A stretch of 64,000 bases of DNA from Moanibacter sp965226025 (GCA_965226025.1 CBDDCD010000003.1:806001-870000), one strand, 5' to 3'. Positions 45,306 through 54,301 are shown, numbered from the stretch's first letter. Notes: generated from the letters alone by a model not told the origin. Numbers and translations are program-made.

Positions 45306-47249
45306 CTACAAAATCGGTTCGATTTTTATTTTGCTCATACTCTTCTTAACGGGCAATTTCTTCCATTGGATCTGGAAGAGATTGTAAATCTGCTTGTGGC
45401 TCTGTTCGGGAATGCCCGCTTTGCGCAGACGATAGACTTCTCCCTGTCGAGTGGGCAATATGACAGTGGCATAGGTATGGGTTTGGAGGACCCGCTTGAT
45501 GGTCTGCCAGGAGCGGGTGTCCCCGTGCCGCTCCAAGGTGTATTCGATAAAGCGCAAAAGCTGGTAGGCCAAAATGGTGATAAAGACGTGGCCCTCAACG
45601 CGCGGTTCAATCTGGTGGTGGTTGGGTCTGAGGCCCAAGTCGCTCTTGAGCGCTTTGAAGCCGTCTTCGGCCCGGGTCAAAGTCATGTAGAGGCGCCACA
45701 GCTGGGCCCCGCTGAAGTTGTGCCGATTGGTGCGCAGCACAGAGCAGCCCAACAGTTGAGCATTCTCATCACAGGCCTGGTCCCTTCGAGTCCAGCAAAG
45801 GCCGCACTTTTTCTCTTTAGAGCCCTTGGCGGCTTCGACCAGTTCAATAGAATAGAAGCGCTGCACTCGGGAATGTTGCCCCTGTAAGCGCCCGATCGCG
45901 GTATGGATTTTTGCGGGCTCCTTTAAATGGCCTTGATCGACCCTTTTCTGAAGCCCCTCGAGCGCCTTCATAAAGCGCTCTTCGGCCCCTGAATAAATCG
46001 CCTCTTCCTTGGCCCGCCTGCGCACGCTCTGACACAACAGCACATACTCCTCGCCTGCTTGCCTCGACTCCTCCTGCGTTGTCTCCTGGTCCCCTTCACT
46101 CTCATTTTCTTCTCCCACCTGCTCTTTTATCCACTTCACCTTCACTTCCCGGTCCCAATCCCTCCCCTCTACCTTTTCGAAACCGGAAGCCTCCTGGAAC
46201 TCTGCAAGATAAGCCTTACGCCCCCGGCGGCTCTGGTTGACCAGGTAGCCGAATCCCTCCTCGCGCAACAGTTGCACATTCTCCCGGCTCGCGATCCCTC
46301 CATCCATGATGATGAGGGTCTTCTCACGCTCGCCCTGGGCCCCCACCGCTTTCTCCAATTCAGCGATCATCTCCAACAGGGTCGTCGCGTCATGGCGGTT
46401 GCCCGCAAATATCCGATGTCCCAACTCAAAGCCTTCGGTATCGAACACCATCCCCACCACAATCTGAACACAATCGTGGCGTTTCTGTTTGTTCTTTCCC
46501 CGTTTCGCTTTGCCGTTGCTCGCACCCACCCCTTCGAAGTGCGTATTGGTAAGATCATACAGTAGTACCGTCCGATCCAAACTGAACAGTTCCCCCTGGC
46601 GCTCGCGCATATGCTCTTCGATCCTTTCGCGGTTCTCCACCAACCGATCGCTCACCCGGTAGTAGCGATGCCGATCCGACTTCACCGCCGCCACTCCCAG
46701 AAGATCTCCCAGGGCACTCTGCCTGGCCCACTGGGGCAAGGCGTTCTCAGGCACTGGATCCACCAGCCGGTTGATCACCGATACCTTAGCCGCATCCCTT
46801 TGCGCCCGGTTCAAGCCCACCTCCTGCAAGGCTTCATCCATCCTCAGCTTTTCCCACCCCTTAAGCCCCAGCAGAATCGGTCCCAATAAAACTCCCGCGG
46901 CGCTATGCTCCACTTTATCGGCCAAGACCCCATCAATTGCGTTCTGCTGCTCTGCAAAAGCCTCGGCCTTTTGGCGCAGTCCTCGCCACCGCCCCTCCCC
47001 ATCAATCCGCCGCAGGATCAGTTCAATCCAGTTCTGCTGTCGACGCGTATACTCAGGGGCCAGAAGTTCCTCGATCCCGTAGAGCTGCTTTTGCACCGCC
47101 TTGGCAATGGGTCCAAAGTCCGGTCGACTGATGGCCCCATCGCCCAGGGAGACCACCACTCGCTGTCGCGGTTTACCTTCGCTGTTGCGGTAAGATTCAA
47201 GCAGTTGGAGGACCTGGCCGCTCTTGGAATGCTTCAGACGGAAAAACAT
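45306..47249 (-). CDS. IS1634-family transposase
   Basis: A 647-residue DDE transposase of the IS4/IS1634 branch. VLLYDLTNTHFEG has the first Asp; VVGMVFDTEGFELGHRIFAG and NRHDATTLLEMIAEL are typical of this family; LIIMDGGIASRENVQLLREE has the second Asp; and RAEDGFKALKSDLGLRPNHH carries the final Glu (YREK-like). It is intact and of full length. The matching ends TATAAGTTAAGTCCTTGA near 45260 and, inverted, TCAAGAACTACTGAAACTTATA near 47284-47305 suggest an IS of roughly 45.25-47.31 kb. Confidence 0.88.
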   Translation of the reverse strand: MFFRLKHSKSGQVLQLLESYRNSEGKPRQRVVVSLGDGAISRPDFGPIAKAVQKQLYGIEELLAPEYTRRQQNWIELILRRIDGEGRWRGLRQKAEAFAEQQNAIDGVLADKVEHSAAGVLLGPILLGLKGWEKLRMDEALQEVGLNRAQRDAAKVSVINRLVDPVPENALPQWARQSALGDLLGVAAVKSDRHRYYRVSDRLVENRERIEEHMRERQGELFSLDRTVLLYDLTNTHFEGVGASNGKAKRGKNKQKRHDCVQIVVGMVFDTEGFELGHRIFAGNRHDATTLLEMIAELEKAVGAQGEREKTLIIMDGGIASRENVQLLREEGFGYLVNQSRRGRKAYLAEFQEASGFEKVEGRDWDREVKVKWIKEQVGEENESEGDQETTQEESRQAGEEYVLLCQSVRRRAKEEAIYSGAEERFMKALEGLQKRVDQGHLKEPAKIHTAIGRLQGQHSRVQRFYSIELVEAAKGSKEKKCGLCWTRRDQACDENAQLLGCSVLRTNRHNFSGAQLWRLYMTLTRAEDGFKALKSDLGLRPNHHQIEPRVEGHVFITILAYQLLRFIEYTLERHGDTRSWQTIKRVLQTHTYATVILPTRQGEVYRLRKAGIPEQSHKQIYNLFQIQWKKLPVKKSMSKIKIEPIL

Positions 47250-47447
47250 ATCCCGCCAGTCTGGGCGGGCAGATAGGGAGAGTCAAGAACTACTGAAACT
47301 TATAGTCCCTACACGATCAATACAGGACAAACCTTCATTGCTCATCAACGACTTACGAATAATAACGTCTCTAAGTTCAGTGCTTTCCGCCCTTCAGTAC
47401 GCAGTTTGGGTTAGAAAATCCAGTCTTAAAAGGGAGGATTAAAAAGT

Positions 47448-47591
47448 ATGGATAAGCGCATCATCATGCTTGAGGGTGATTCTTGGAGGATACGGACTGA
47501 TTCTGGTGTGCTCTCGAAATCTGAGCAGGCGGAGGTCAGAGAGTATTTCGACGTAATCAGAATGCCGTATCGAATCCTTGGGGGAAGTTGA
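47448..47591 (+). CDS. 47-residue ORF upstream of MntA/HepT
   Basis: Begins MDKRIIMLEGDSWRIRTDSG and continues EQAEVREYFDVIRMPYRILG. It has a good AGGGAGG box. A related relic precedes the dead mntA at 31091, so the ORF is a recurrent neighbour of these loci. The following 90 bp (GVDRDTISERMEYFYDGRAE in another frame) also recur at 28150-28240 before the first mntA. This may be a frameshifted remnant of a ~75-residue gene. Confidence 0.4.
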   Translation: MDKRIIMLEGDSWRIRTDSGVLSKSEQAEVREYFDVIRMPYRILGGS

Positions 47592-47767
47592 CGGTTGCCT
47601 CAGGTGTGGACAGAGACACGATCTCTGAGAGAATGGAATACTTTTACGATGGACGTGCCGAGGTTGTGTTGTATGGACGAAATAGGAGCTCTTGACGTGT
47701 TCAATGCGAGATAGTCGAACAAACCACACCTGCTGATGCCGGAATTTCACCGAGAAGAACCTTCGGA

Positions 47768-48073
47768 ATGAACCAACAGATTTCCATATCGAAAAGCGCG
47801 ATCGCATCGTTCTGTCAGGAACGGGGAATTCGTCGATTGGCGGTGTTCGGCTCTGTCTTGCAGCCGGACTTTGGTCTTGGAAGCGACATCGATGTACTCG
47901 TTGAGTTCGAACCGGGGCGTGTCCCGGGTCTGTTGGGAATCGCACGAATGGAACGCGAGCTTTCCGTGATTTTTGGTGGTAGAAAGATTGATCTGCGGAC
48001 ACCGGAGGATTTGAGCCGTTATTTTCGTGAGAGTGTCCTCGAGGAGGCCGAGGTACAGTATGCACAAGAGTGA
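47768..48073 (+). CDS. mntA: MntA-like antitoxin nucleotidyltransferase, second locus
   Basis: A 101-residue minimal nucleotidyltransferase. FGSVLQPDFGLGSDIDVLVE has the GS motif and catalytic DID. EFEPGRVPGLLGIARMEREL and RKIDLRTPEDLSRYF complete the family pattern. It belongs to a different subgroup from the one at 28308 (PGLLGIARMERELS type), so the two loci were acquired separately. It overlaps the toxin gene by 14 bp. Confidence 0.85.
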   Translation: MNQQISISKSAIASFCQERGIRRLAVFGSVLQPDFGLGSDIDVLVEFEPGRVPGLLGIARMERELSVIFGGRKIDLRTPEDLSRYFRESVLEEAEVQYAQE

Positions 48074-48404
48074 TGAGGTGTGCCTCCGGCATATGTTGGA
48101 CGCCGCGAGAGAAGCCATGTCCTTCGCGAAAGGACGAAGACGCTCCGATCTCGACCAAAATCGAATGCTTGTGCTCTCTTTGATAAAGGATGTTGAGATC
48201 GTCGGCGAGGCGGCTTATCGGTTAAGCGAGAGAGGACGCAGCGGGATTCCTGAAATCCCTTGGGCTGATATAATCGGCATGCGACACCGACTGGTCCATG
48301 CCTACTTTGATATCAATCTGGATGTACTTTGGCAGACCGTTCAGGAAGACCTACCCGTGTTGGTTAAAATGCTTGAGTCCCTCCTCCCGCAGGTCGAGGA
48401 GTAA
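48060..48404 (+). CDS. hepT: HepT-like HEPN ribonuclease toxin, second locus
   Basis: A 114-residue HEPN protein from ATG 48060. The active-site motif is GMRHRLVHAYFDINLD (R-x4-H-x-Y). DVEIVGEAAYRLSERGRSG and LDVLWQTVQEDLPVLVKML are typical helices. Intact. It lies just before the truncated right copy of the 320-bp ssrA-linked repeat. Confidence 0.85.
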   Translation: MHKSDEVCLRHMLDAAREAMSFAKGRRRSDLDQNRMLVLSLIKDVEIVGEAAYRLSERGRSGIPEIPWADIIGMRHRLVHAYFDINLDVLWQTVQEDLPVLVKMLESLLPQVEE

Positions 48405-48467
48405 TTGCAGGAACCAGCAATTAGCCGCTTTAGCGTGACCCTGTCCAGAAAAGCGGGTGAACAGATG

Positions 48468-48787
48468 ATGTGCCAGGGACGGTATTTTGCTGTGTGTCCA
48501 GACTGACCGGCATTGTGTTTCGCAAGCCGTGCGTCCAAGTCGCGGCATCTTCCCACGTAGTAGTGGCTCGGGTCCCTCTTCGACTGCAGGATGTAGACAA
48601 AGTACATCGCACCAAAGGTGAGCTTCCGCCCGCTTCCGGGCAAGCCTTCCGCCTCCGTCCGTTGGACTGCGGCGAGATATGGCGGCGAGGCAATTCTTGT
48701 CCGCCTCCGTCGTCCCGACTGCGGCGAGACATCTCGCCACAGTATTGCTGCGCAAAACGGCGGCGGATGGAGGTGGCGGGAGTCGAA
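48468..48787 (-). repeat. 320-bp direct repeat, right copy, truncated GIY-YIG gene
   Basis: Right counterpart of 44612-44931. Its GIY-YIG frame starts MYFVYILQSK as on the left but leaves the homology after KYRPWHII and continues into unrelated sequence, so the gene is dead. The piece immediately left of it (48424-48460, AGCCGCTTT and AAAAGCGGG) looks like a worn terminal hairpin of the structured element family. Confidence 0.75.
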
Positions 48788-48791
48788 CCCG
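48768..48791 (-). other. Putative attachment site: ssrA (tmRNA) 3'-end fragment, right
   Basis: Minus strand CGGGTTCGACTCCCGCC then ACCTCCA: one T-stem arm, T-loop and acceptor of a tmRNA. Sequence on the right (48792 onward) is not tmRNA, so the 5' part has been displaced. This is what an element integrated at the ssrA 3' end leaves at its far border, which would put the element to the right of this point. Confidence 0.6.
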
Positions 48792-48942
48792 ATTTTAGAT
48801 TTCCTAATGTCGCACCTATTTTCACTTATTGTTACTAATGAGCAACTTGTGAAAATCGAACGCTGCTACAAAGTGACGCTAAATGCAACTTTTTGAAAAC
48901 AAATTGGCAAATCTGTTGCAAATCGGAGGGGGCCAAGGGGTC

Positions 48943-50860
48943 TTAGTTTTTCTCTTCGAAGAGAATCCTGAAATCATCGGACGCCGACTTTGCCGCGTCT
49001 CCGATCTCTCCGGCAGCCTCCTCGGTCATCTCGCTCGTTTCCGGGTCGTGTTCGATTCCAACGGTCACCTTCACCCCGATTCTCGTTTTCGCTTTGATCT
49101 CCAGCAGAGCTGGGATGGCCTCATAGGCCAAGGCGTCGAGAAGGGCTTGGGCTTCTTCACACGTTACCGACACGGCAGCGATTCGCCCTGAAGATCCTTC
49201 ATGGACTTCATCTGGCTTAATGGGCTCCTGCTTGGCCTCTTCTAATGCAACCTTGCCAGCGCCCGAGAAGTCGCAGGGCCACTGGCCGGAGTCTTCCGAC
49301 AGTTTCAGGCAGCGATTGTTGATTGCTTGGTTGATCACATCGGCCACGGTCTTCCACGGGAGCGTCTTGCCAGCCTTTTGCGAGAGCGCGGTCGCAATGG
49401 CGAGGGCGGTCGTCTCTCTATTCGTCCATACGTCAGGAATCACTTCGGGTAGAATCTCGGTGACGCTTACTGGTTCAGGTGGCGGCAACAGCACTGCACC
49501 AGCCGTGAGAATACCCGTAGCAACCTCCTCACCATAAATGCTCGTCGGCCCGGAAACCAGTCAGACCTTGCCCTTTTGCACGGCCTGTTTCACCGCCTCC
49601 TGGACGACCGCTTGCCCGGCCTTTGGGATCATCATTGGCTCTTCATAGTCGCCCTTCTTCATCTGGACGACTTTGCCTCCCTCGAAGTAGGCGAGCGCGT
49701 CCTGGACGGTGATCTCGTCGCTTGTCCAGAGTCCGGCCAAGCCGTCTTTGGCGACCAAGGCTGGGTCGATTTCCGCCAAATCCACCGACTCGGGAAGAAC
49801 GAGCTCTAGGGCCGCGTCCTTCCGCGCGTTTTCATCCGGTTCGCTCAACCACCATGTCCGCTTCGACCCGTCGGGGCGGGTCAGTTTCAAGACGAATGCT
49901 CCCTGCCGGCATCCGTCGACCAGCGTATCGAGAATCGTCTCTGCCTTGAGCATCTTCGGGAGACGCGGCAATTGCGCGAATGCGCCCGTGAGATCCTTGA
50001 CGCGTTTCGCCGTCTGGCCATCGGTCCACAAGTCGTAGGGGCCGCCCGGCAACAGTGACTCCGCGTTGATGGCACTGTCCTTGATGCGTGAGCGTTGGTC
50101 GTTCTTGACGATCTGGAAATGGGGATCGTCGCTGATGGAAATCCTGAACGCCTGAATTTCGTTCTTCTCGGTTACGGTGACAACCGTGCTGTAGGCCTGA
50201 TAGATCGCGTTGGCGATTTTGCCCTGCGATTCTCTCACCTGAATTAGCAGCGTCTGCATCCGCGCCACATCGACCTGGCCACCGTCTTCCTCATCCTTGA
50301 GTTCAGTGCGGACCTGCTCCCAAGCGAGGTAGTCGCGGATCGCATTCCTGGCGAGCTCGACACCCTCTTTGGTTGGAGTCAGCAGGATCACGGTATTGCG
50401 GAAGACACGAGGTTTCTCCGAGCTCGTTGTTTCGTTGAGGAAGCGTGTTGCCTCCGGGCTTGGCTTGCCCGATTCGGAGGCCGCGTCTGGGCCGAGGATG
50501 ACATAGTGAAACTCGCCGTCATCCTCCACGTCCTTCGGCTTGTATGGCAGCGTGTGGGTCCGCACTCCGCTTGTCGATGCGCCACGGGTCAATTCCTTTG
50601 CTCTCTGCCGATTTCGTCGATCAGACGTGCCTTCACAACGTCCCTGTCGATCTCCGCAGCCGCTTTCGCGTGCATCTGGTTAAGGTTTGGCCGATTTCCC
50701 AGTACCCATGTTTCCGGCAGCTTTTCTTCGGCGTTGGTCGTGTAGCGGTCATCCAGCCAGAAGCTTGATCGCGCCCACCGCTTGAGGCCCTTTTCCTGCT
50801 CGATCTTGTCAGGCCGCTGGGGAGCAAGGCCGCATTGACGGCATACCTTGGGCTCTGTGA
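48943..50860 (-). pseudogene. DUF499-type ATPase, C-terminal half, with frameshift and in-frame TGA
   Basis: Reading leftward: RWARSSFWLDDRYTTNAEEK, ETWVLGNRPNLNQMHAKAAA, a frameshift near 50600, then DVEDDGEFHYVILGPDAASE, KPRVFRNTVILLTPTKEGVE and LPGGPYDLWTDGQTAKRVKD. The frame meets TGA at 49561-49563 and continues unbroken as LVSGPTSIYGEEVATGILTA to KN at 48943. Trp would fit the TGA position. DUF499 ATPases (about 1,000 residues) typically sit beside DUF1156 DNA methyltransferases in predicted phage-defence islands. Here the N-terminal ATPase half and the methyltransferase are missing, so it is a relic of such an island. Confidence 0.7.
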
Positions 50861-50993
50861 CAGCCAGATTCCGGGCCTGCCCTCGCGCGTCTCTTTCGCG
50901 ACCAGGTTCCGGAGATGGGAGACCTCTTGTTGCTCAGTTCGATTGATGCGCCTGAAACGTTGCTCCCTTCTCCCGCAGGAGCTTCACAGCCAC

Positions 50994-51275
50994 TTAGGTG
51001 CGGTTACAGTCGCGGTTGACGTTATATTTGCAGTCAATGGCGAAGCGTCGTCGGTCTAACGTCAGCATGAAGTAGCAGATGAATGGATCGACGCGGAAAT
51101 GCTTCTCGTAGTTCAGTTTCGCTTCCTTGAGGACGAACTCGACGTCGTTCTCGAAGGCAACCGACATCGACTTCACTTCGAGGTAGCGGGTGACACACCT
51201 CCCACTGAACTCTTGCCGCTCAAAAAGCATCCGACCGACATCCCCGAAGTTCATCATCATAACGCCTCTAAGCAA
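50994..51275 (-). pseudogene. Fragment of a nuclease-like gene
   Basis: 93 codons: RYLEVKSMSVAFENDVEFVL, KEAKLNYEKHFRVDPFICYF and MLTLDRRRFAIDCKYNV. The pattern of an N-terminal helix, V-D-P-F, then a strand ending IDCK resembles small PD-(D/E)xK nuclease domains (DUF559-like), but the protein stops soon after and the N-terminus is not convincing. Possibly a piece of the same defence island as the DUF499 relic. Confidence 0.35.
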
Positions 51276-51348
51276 GTTAAACGCTTTGACAAGGCTTCAA
51301 GCGGAAGTTGGATGTTTATGGAGGGACAGAGCGCCCGCATCACCATTC

Positions 51349-52137
51349 ATGGGCCACGTAAGACTAGGAACGCTCCCGAAGACTCGGGCGTGGAAAGAAA
51401 TCGTCCGCTACATCGCTGACGGTGCGGATGTGTCTAAGGTGGCCGGTGCAACGATGCAGGCCGCCGACAAGGCGTTCGAGGTAATCCAGAATGACCGTGG
51501 TTTCGCGGAGACCGTTGACCTAATGACTCAGTTAGCGGTAGCTGCCAGGTCTGACGATCCAGTCGCTCATTTTGAGGCGCTCGGAATCAAGCTCTCCGAC
51601 CATACCACAGTCACCGATGTTGCGCTCGCTATCGTATCAGCGCTCGACAAGGGTGTATCAGCTGAGGGGAAAAGCTCGGATTTTGGAGAGATCGCGCAGC
51701 ATGCGCTTGTCTCTGCTGTGATCGAACAACTGAACGACCTTTACGGCACGCTGCTTCCGCTATCCGCACATGAGTTAGAGACAGCCTTGGCCGATCTGGG
51801 AAACCCTGCGGCCTTCGGTCGGTTGTCGCGTTCCTTCTTCAGCAACCTGACCAACAAGTCTCTCGACTACTTCCTATCCAAAACCATCGGCACTCAGATC
51901 GGAGAAGGCCAGCGGTTCGCCACAATGAACCAGGTTGCTCAGTTCAAGAATGCCTTGGAGACGCATTGCCGCGAGGCGTCCGAGATCGTTCAACGTTTCA
52001 GCGCTGATTGGTTTTCCAAGATTCACTACGAGAACAACGGACACATCTCGAAACAGAAATCGAAGGACTTCGGTTGGTTTGCAATGGAGAAAATGCGCTC
52101 CGAAATGAAGAAAAGAGCTAAGCCTGATGCATCGTGA
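51349..52137 (+). CDS. Unknown helical partner of QueC-like protein
   Basis: I start at ATG 51349 (MGHVRLGTLPKTRAWKEIVR), although upstream TTG/GTG starts exist and no strong ribosome-binding site is visible. The 262-residue protein is almost all helical: VSKVAGATMQAADKAFEVIQ, FAETVDLMTQLAVAARSDDP, HALVSAVIEQLNDLYGTLLP and RFSADWFSKIHYENNGHISK. No catalytic motif is recognisable. Its stop overlaps the start of the QueC-like gene by 11 bp, so the two are translationally coupled. The Met-Gly N-terminus recalls the partner proteins of defence-associated QueC homologues such as QatB next to QatC. I infer that it is the substrate or adaptor of the QueC-like enzyme. Confidence 0.6.
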   Translation: MGHVRLGTLPKTRAWKEIVRYIADGADVSKVAGATMQAADKAFEVIQNDRGFAETVDLMTQLAVAARSDDPVAHFEALGIKLSDHTTVTDVALAIVSALDKGVSAEGKSSDFGEIAQHALVSAVIEQLNDLYGTLLPLSAHELETALADLGNPAAFGRLSRSFFSNLTNKSLDYFLSKTIGTQIGEGQRFATMNQVAQFKNALETHCREASEIVQRFSADWFSKIHYENNGHISKQKSKDFGWFAMEKMRSEMKKRAKPDAS

Positions 52138-54250
52138 CTTTTCCATTTACTGCGGTGAAAAGACCAAGCCAGGCAACGACCCCGATAAAGAAATCAACCT
52201 CAATCTCTGGGGCGGTGATGAAGACGAGAATGTTGTTCTGCGCATCGAGGACATCGACGAACGTTTACTTCGAAAAATCCCGAGCCAGCTCCATGACCTG
52301 GTTGAAATCGCCGTCTACGTTTACTGCGCCGACCAACTGATCAGTCGCACCAAGCAAGACGTTGACAGCTTCGGAGGCGCTTGGCGGCGCAACTTCACAT
52401 TCCACGTTCCAGTGCGCGAACTGAAGGTCTGGAAAAGGCCGGAAGTCATCGAGTCTCTTTCCGGTTTACTCGGCTTCCTGTCCGACGACCGGTTCACCTT
52501 CAAATTCGTTCAAGCGGCGAATCCGCCTGCTTTTCAGACTTACCTCGAATTTGATGAAAACCCACAAAATTCCGCGCCACCGGAACAGGTCATCCTGTTT
52601 TCCGGTGGTCTCGATTCACTTGGTGGAGCCGTCGATGAGGTGATTCGCCAGCACCGCAAGGTCGTTTTGGTAACGCACAAGCCAACGACCAAGAACAACA
52701 CAATTTTGCGGAAGTTGCACGCTGCCTTGAGTCAAGAGGCTGGCGACCGTCTCGCACCGATTCATCTCGGTGTCCGCGCAAGCAAGGGAAACTCTCGCGC
52801 CCGAGAGTATACCCAGAGAACCCGCTCTTTCCTTTTTGCCTGCTTCGGTGCAACCATTGCCAAGATGCTTGGCCTGAACAGTATTCGCTTTTACGAGAAC
52901 GGAGTCGTCAGCCTGAATCTGCCAATCTGCGCTCAGGTGATCGGGAGCCGTGCCACCCGAACGACGCACCCCCGCGTTATTGAGGGGTTTCAGGAACTTT
53001 TCACGCTGCTCTCAGACGAGCAGTTCACCGTTGAGAATCCCTTCCTCTGGAAAACGAAAGCGGATGTCATCAGGTTGATAGTTGAGGCCGGGATTCCCGA
53101 AGTAATCACAACCTCGGTGAGTTGCACCCACGTGAGGGGGCGAAGGCTGGAACTAACTCATTGCGGCACTTGTTCACAATGCATCGATAGGCGCATAGCG
53201 ATTGTCGCAGCGGATGCAGAAGAATACGATCCGGCTACCCACTATAAGCATGACATATTCCTCGGTGAGCGGCCCAAGGAGGACGACAAGATTTTATCGG
53301 CTGCGTATCTTGAACGAGCCCATGAGATTGAGCAGGTCGATTCCGTCGGTCAATTCATCGCCAAGTATCCTGAGTTGCTTCGTGCAGTGGCTTGTTTGCC
53401 GGGCGACCGTCAAGGAAGTGCCGAACGGCTTTTTGAACTACACAAGCGCCATGCTCAGGAGGTCGGTAAAGCAGTCGACATTCTGCTCGCCAGACACGCC
53501 GTCGACATCCGAACACGCAAGCTCCCGGGTGATTCACTTCTCCGGATCGTCTGCGAGTCCGGATTCGTTACGTCACTGCCGGCAGTCGGCACCGACGAAG
53601 AGCCCCCCAACTTTTTCTACAAGCGCGGAAACGTCTGGCAGATTCGGTTCAACAACCGCAAGCCGCTCTTGATTCAGAAACACAGAAAAGGTTGTGAGTA
53701 TCTCCAGTTCCTTCTCGGGCGACCCGATCATTCCTTTTCCGTTTATGATGTGGCGGCAGAACTGAATATCGGTTTCTGCGAAGATGTTGAGGCGGGCCCG
53801 ATCGACGCCGAGGAAATCGCCGAGGGCTTTTCGATCACCGACAGAGCGAAGTTGGGGGATCTTGGCGACGTGGTTGATAAAAAGGCGCTAGCGAAATACC
53901 GCGAGAGGCTAGGCGAGATCCTTGAAGAAAGGCGCGAGGCCGAGACAAACAATGATGTCGGCCGCGTGACTCAGCTTGAGGAGGAGGTAGCCGTGATCGA
54001 AAAGGAAATCGGTCGAGCCGTTGGTTGGGGCGGAAGAATCCGCAAAGCCAGGGATGAGCGGAAGAACCTTCGCGACAGTGTTCGGAACAGCGTTAACCGA
54101 ACCATCGAGGAAATCGGTAAGCATGATGGCGTTTTTGCCGATCATCTCCGTGATGCGATAGATCTCGGGGCCGTGCTAAGATACCAGCCCAAGGTTCCGA
54201 CCTCTTGGAGCACGCGTCCACGAAGCCCCAATCCGGTGAAAAATAGTTAG
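52127..54250 (+). CDS. QueC-like PP-loop protein with long C-terminal extension (QatC/Cap9-like)
   Basis: A 707-residue protein. Residues ~150-370 are a QueC-type 7-cyano-7-deazaguanine synthase domain: VILFSGGLDSLGGAVDEV (PP-loop, 159-164), FYENGVVSLNLPICAQVIGS, and the zinc Cys set 333, 346, 349, 352 (THCGTCSQCIDRR). Residues 1-150 are a novel beta-rich domain. After ~480 a winged-helix-like segment (RGNVWQIRFNNRKPLLIQKH) and a charged coiled coil (600-680) follow. Housekeeping QueC is ~230 residues, and no other queuosine genes are nearby. QueC homologues of this long kind occur in Qat (QatC) and type IV CBASS (Cap9), where they are reported to attach a deazaguanine-type base to protein N-termini (recalled, not checked). 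QatA, QatD and a CD-NTase are absent, so this looks like a distinct two-gene system. Confidence 0.75.
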   Translation: MHRDFSIYCGEKTKPGNDPDKEINLNLWGGDEDENVVLRIEDIDERLLRKIPSQLHDLVEIAVYVYCADQLISRTKQDVDSFGGAWRRNFTFHVPVRELKVWKRPEVIESLSGLLGFLSDDRFTFKFVQAANPPAFQTYLEFDENPQNSAPPEQVILFSGGLDSLGGAVDEVIRQHRKVVLVTHKPTTKNNTILRKLHAALSQEAGDRLAPIHLGVRASKGNSRAREYTQRTRSFLFACFGATIAKMLGLNSIRFYENGVVSLNLPICAQVIGSRATRTTHPRVIEGFQELFTLLSDEQFTVENPFLWKTKADVIRLIVEAGIPEVITTSVSCTHVRGRRLELTHCGTCSQCIDRRIAIVAADAEEYDPATHYKHDIFLGERPKEDDKILSAAYLERAHEIEQVDSVGQFIAKYPELLRAVACLPGDRQGSAERLFELHKRHAQEVGKAVDILLARHAVDIRTRKLPGDSLLRIVCESGFVTSLPAVGTDEEPPNFFYKRGNVWQIRFNNRKPLLIQKHRKGCEYLQFLLGRPDHSFSVYDVAAELNIGFCEDVEAGPIDAEEIAEGFSITDRAKLGDLGDVVDKKALAKYRERLGEILEERREAETNNDVGRVTQLEEEVAVIEKEIGRAVGWGGRIRKARDERKNLRDSVRNSVNRTIEEIGKHDGVFADHLRDAIDLGAVLRYQPKVPTSWSTRPRSPNPVKNS

Positions 54251-54259
54251 AAAAATGCC

Positions 54260-54301
54260 CGCTACGCGAAAAGTAGCTCTCGCTACGCGTCATGTAGCGC
54301 C
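54260..54301. repeat. Paired CGCTACGCG motifs
   Basis: CGCTACGCG occurs at 54260 and 54281, exactly 21 bp apart (two helical turns), with GTAGC motifs between and after. It lies between the QueC-like unit and the replication module and could bind a replication or excision protein. Confidence 0.35.

Noticed and set aside
48768..48791. Complete tRNA or tmRNA gene
   Set aside because: Only the T-arm/acceptor end is present; no D-arm, anticodon arm or tmRNA tag region precedes it on the minus strand.
51190..51348. Upstream GTG extension of the QueC partner protein
   Set aside because: The added residues have no protein-like pattern; the recognisable sequence begins at MGHVRLG. The start remains unproven because no strong ribosome-binding site is visible.
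52127..54250. Housekeeping queuosine biosynthesis (queC)
   Set aside because: Three times the normal length, no queD/queE/queF/folE nearby, and located in a mobile element with defence-gene relics.
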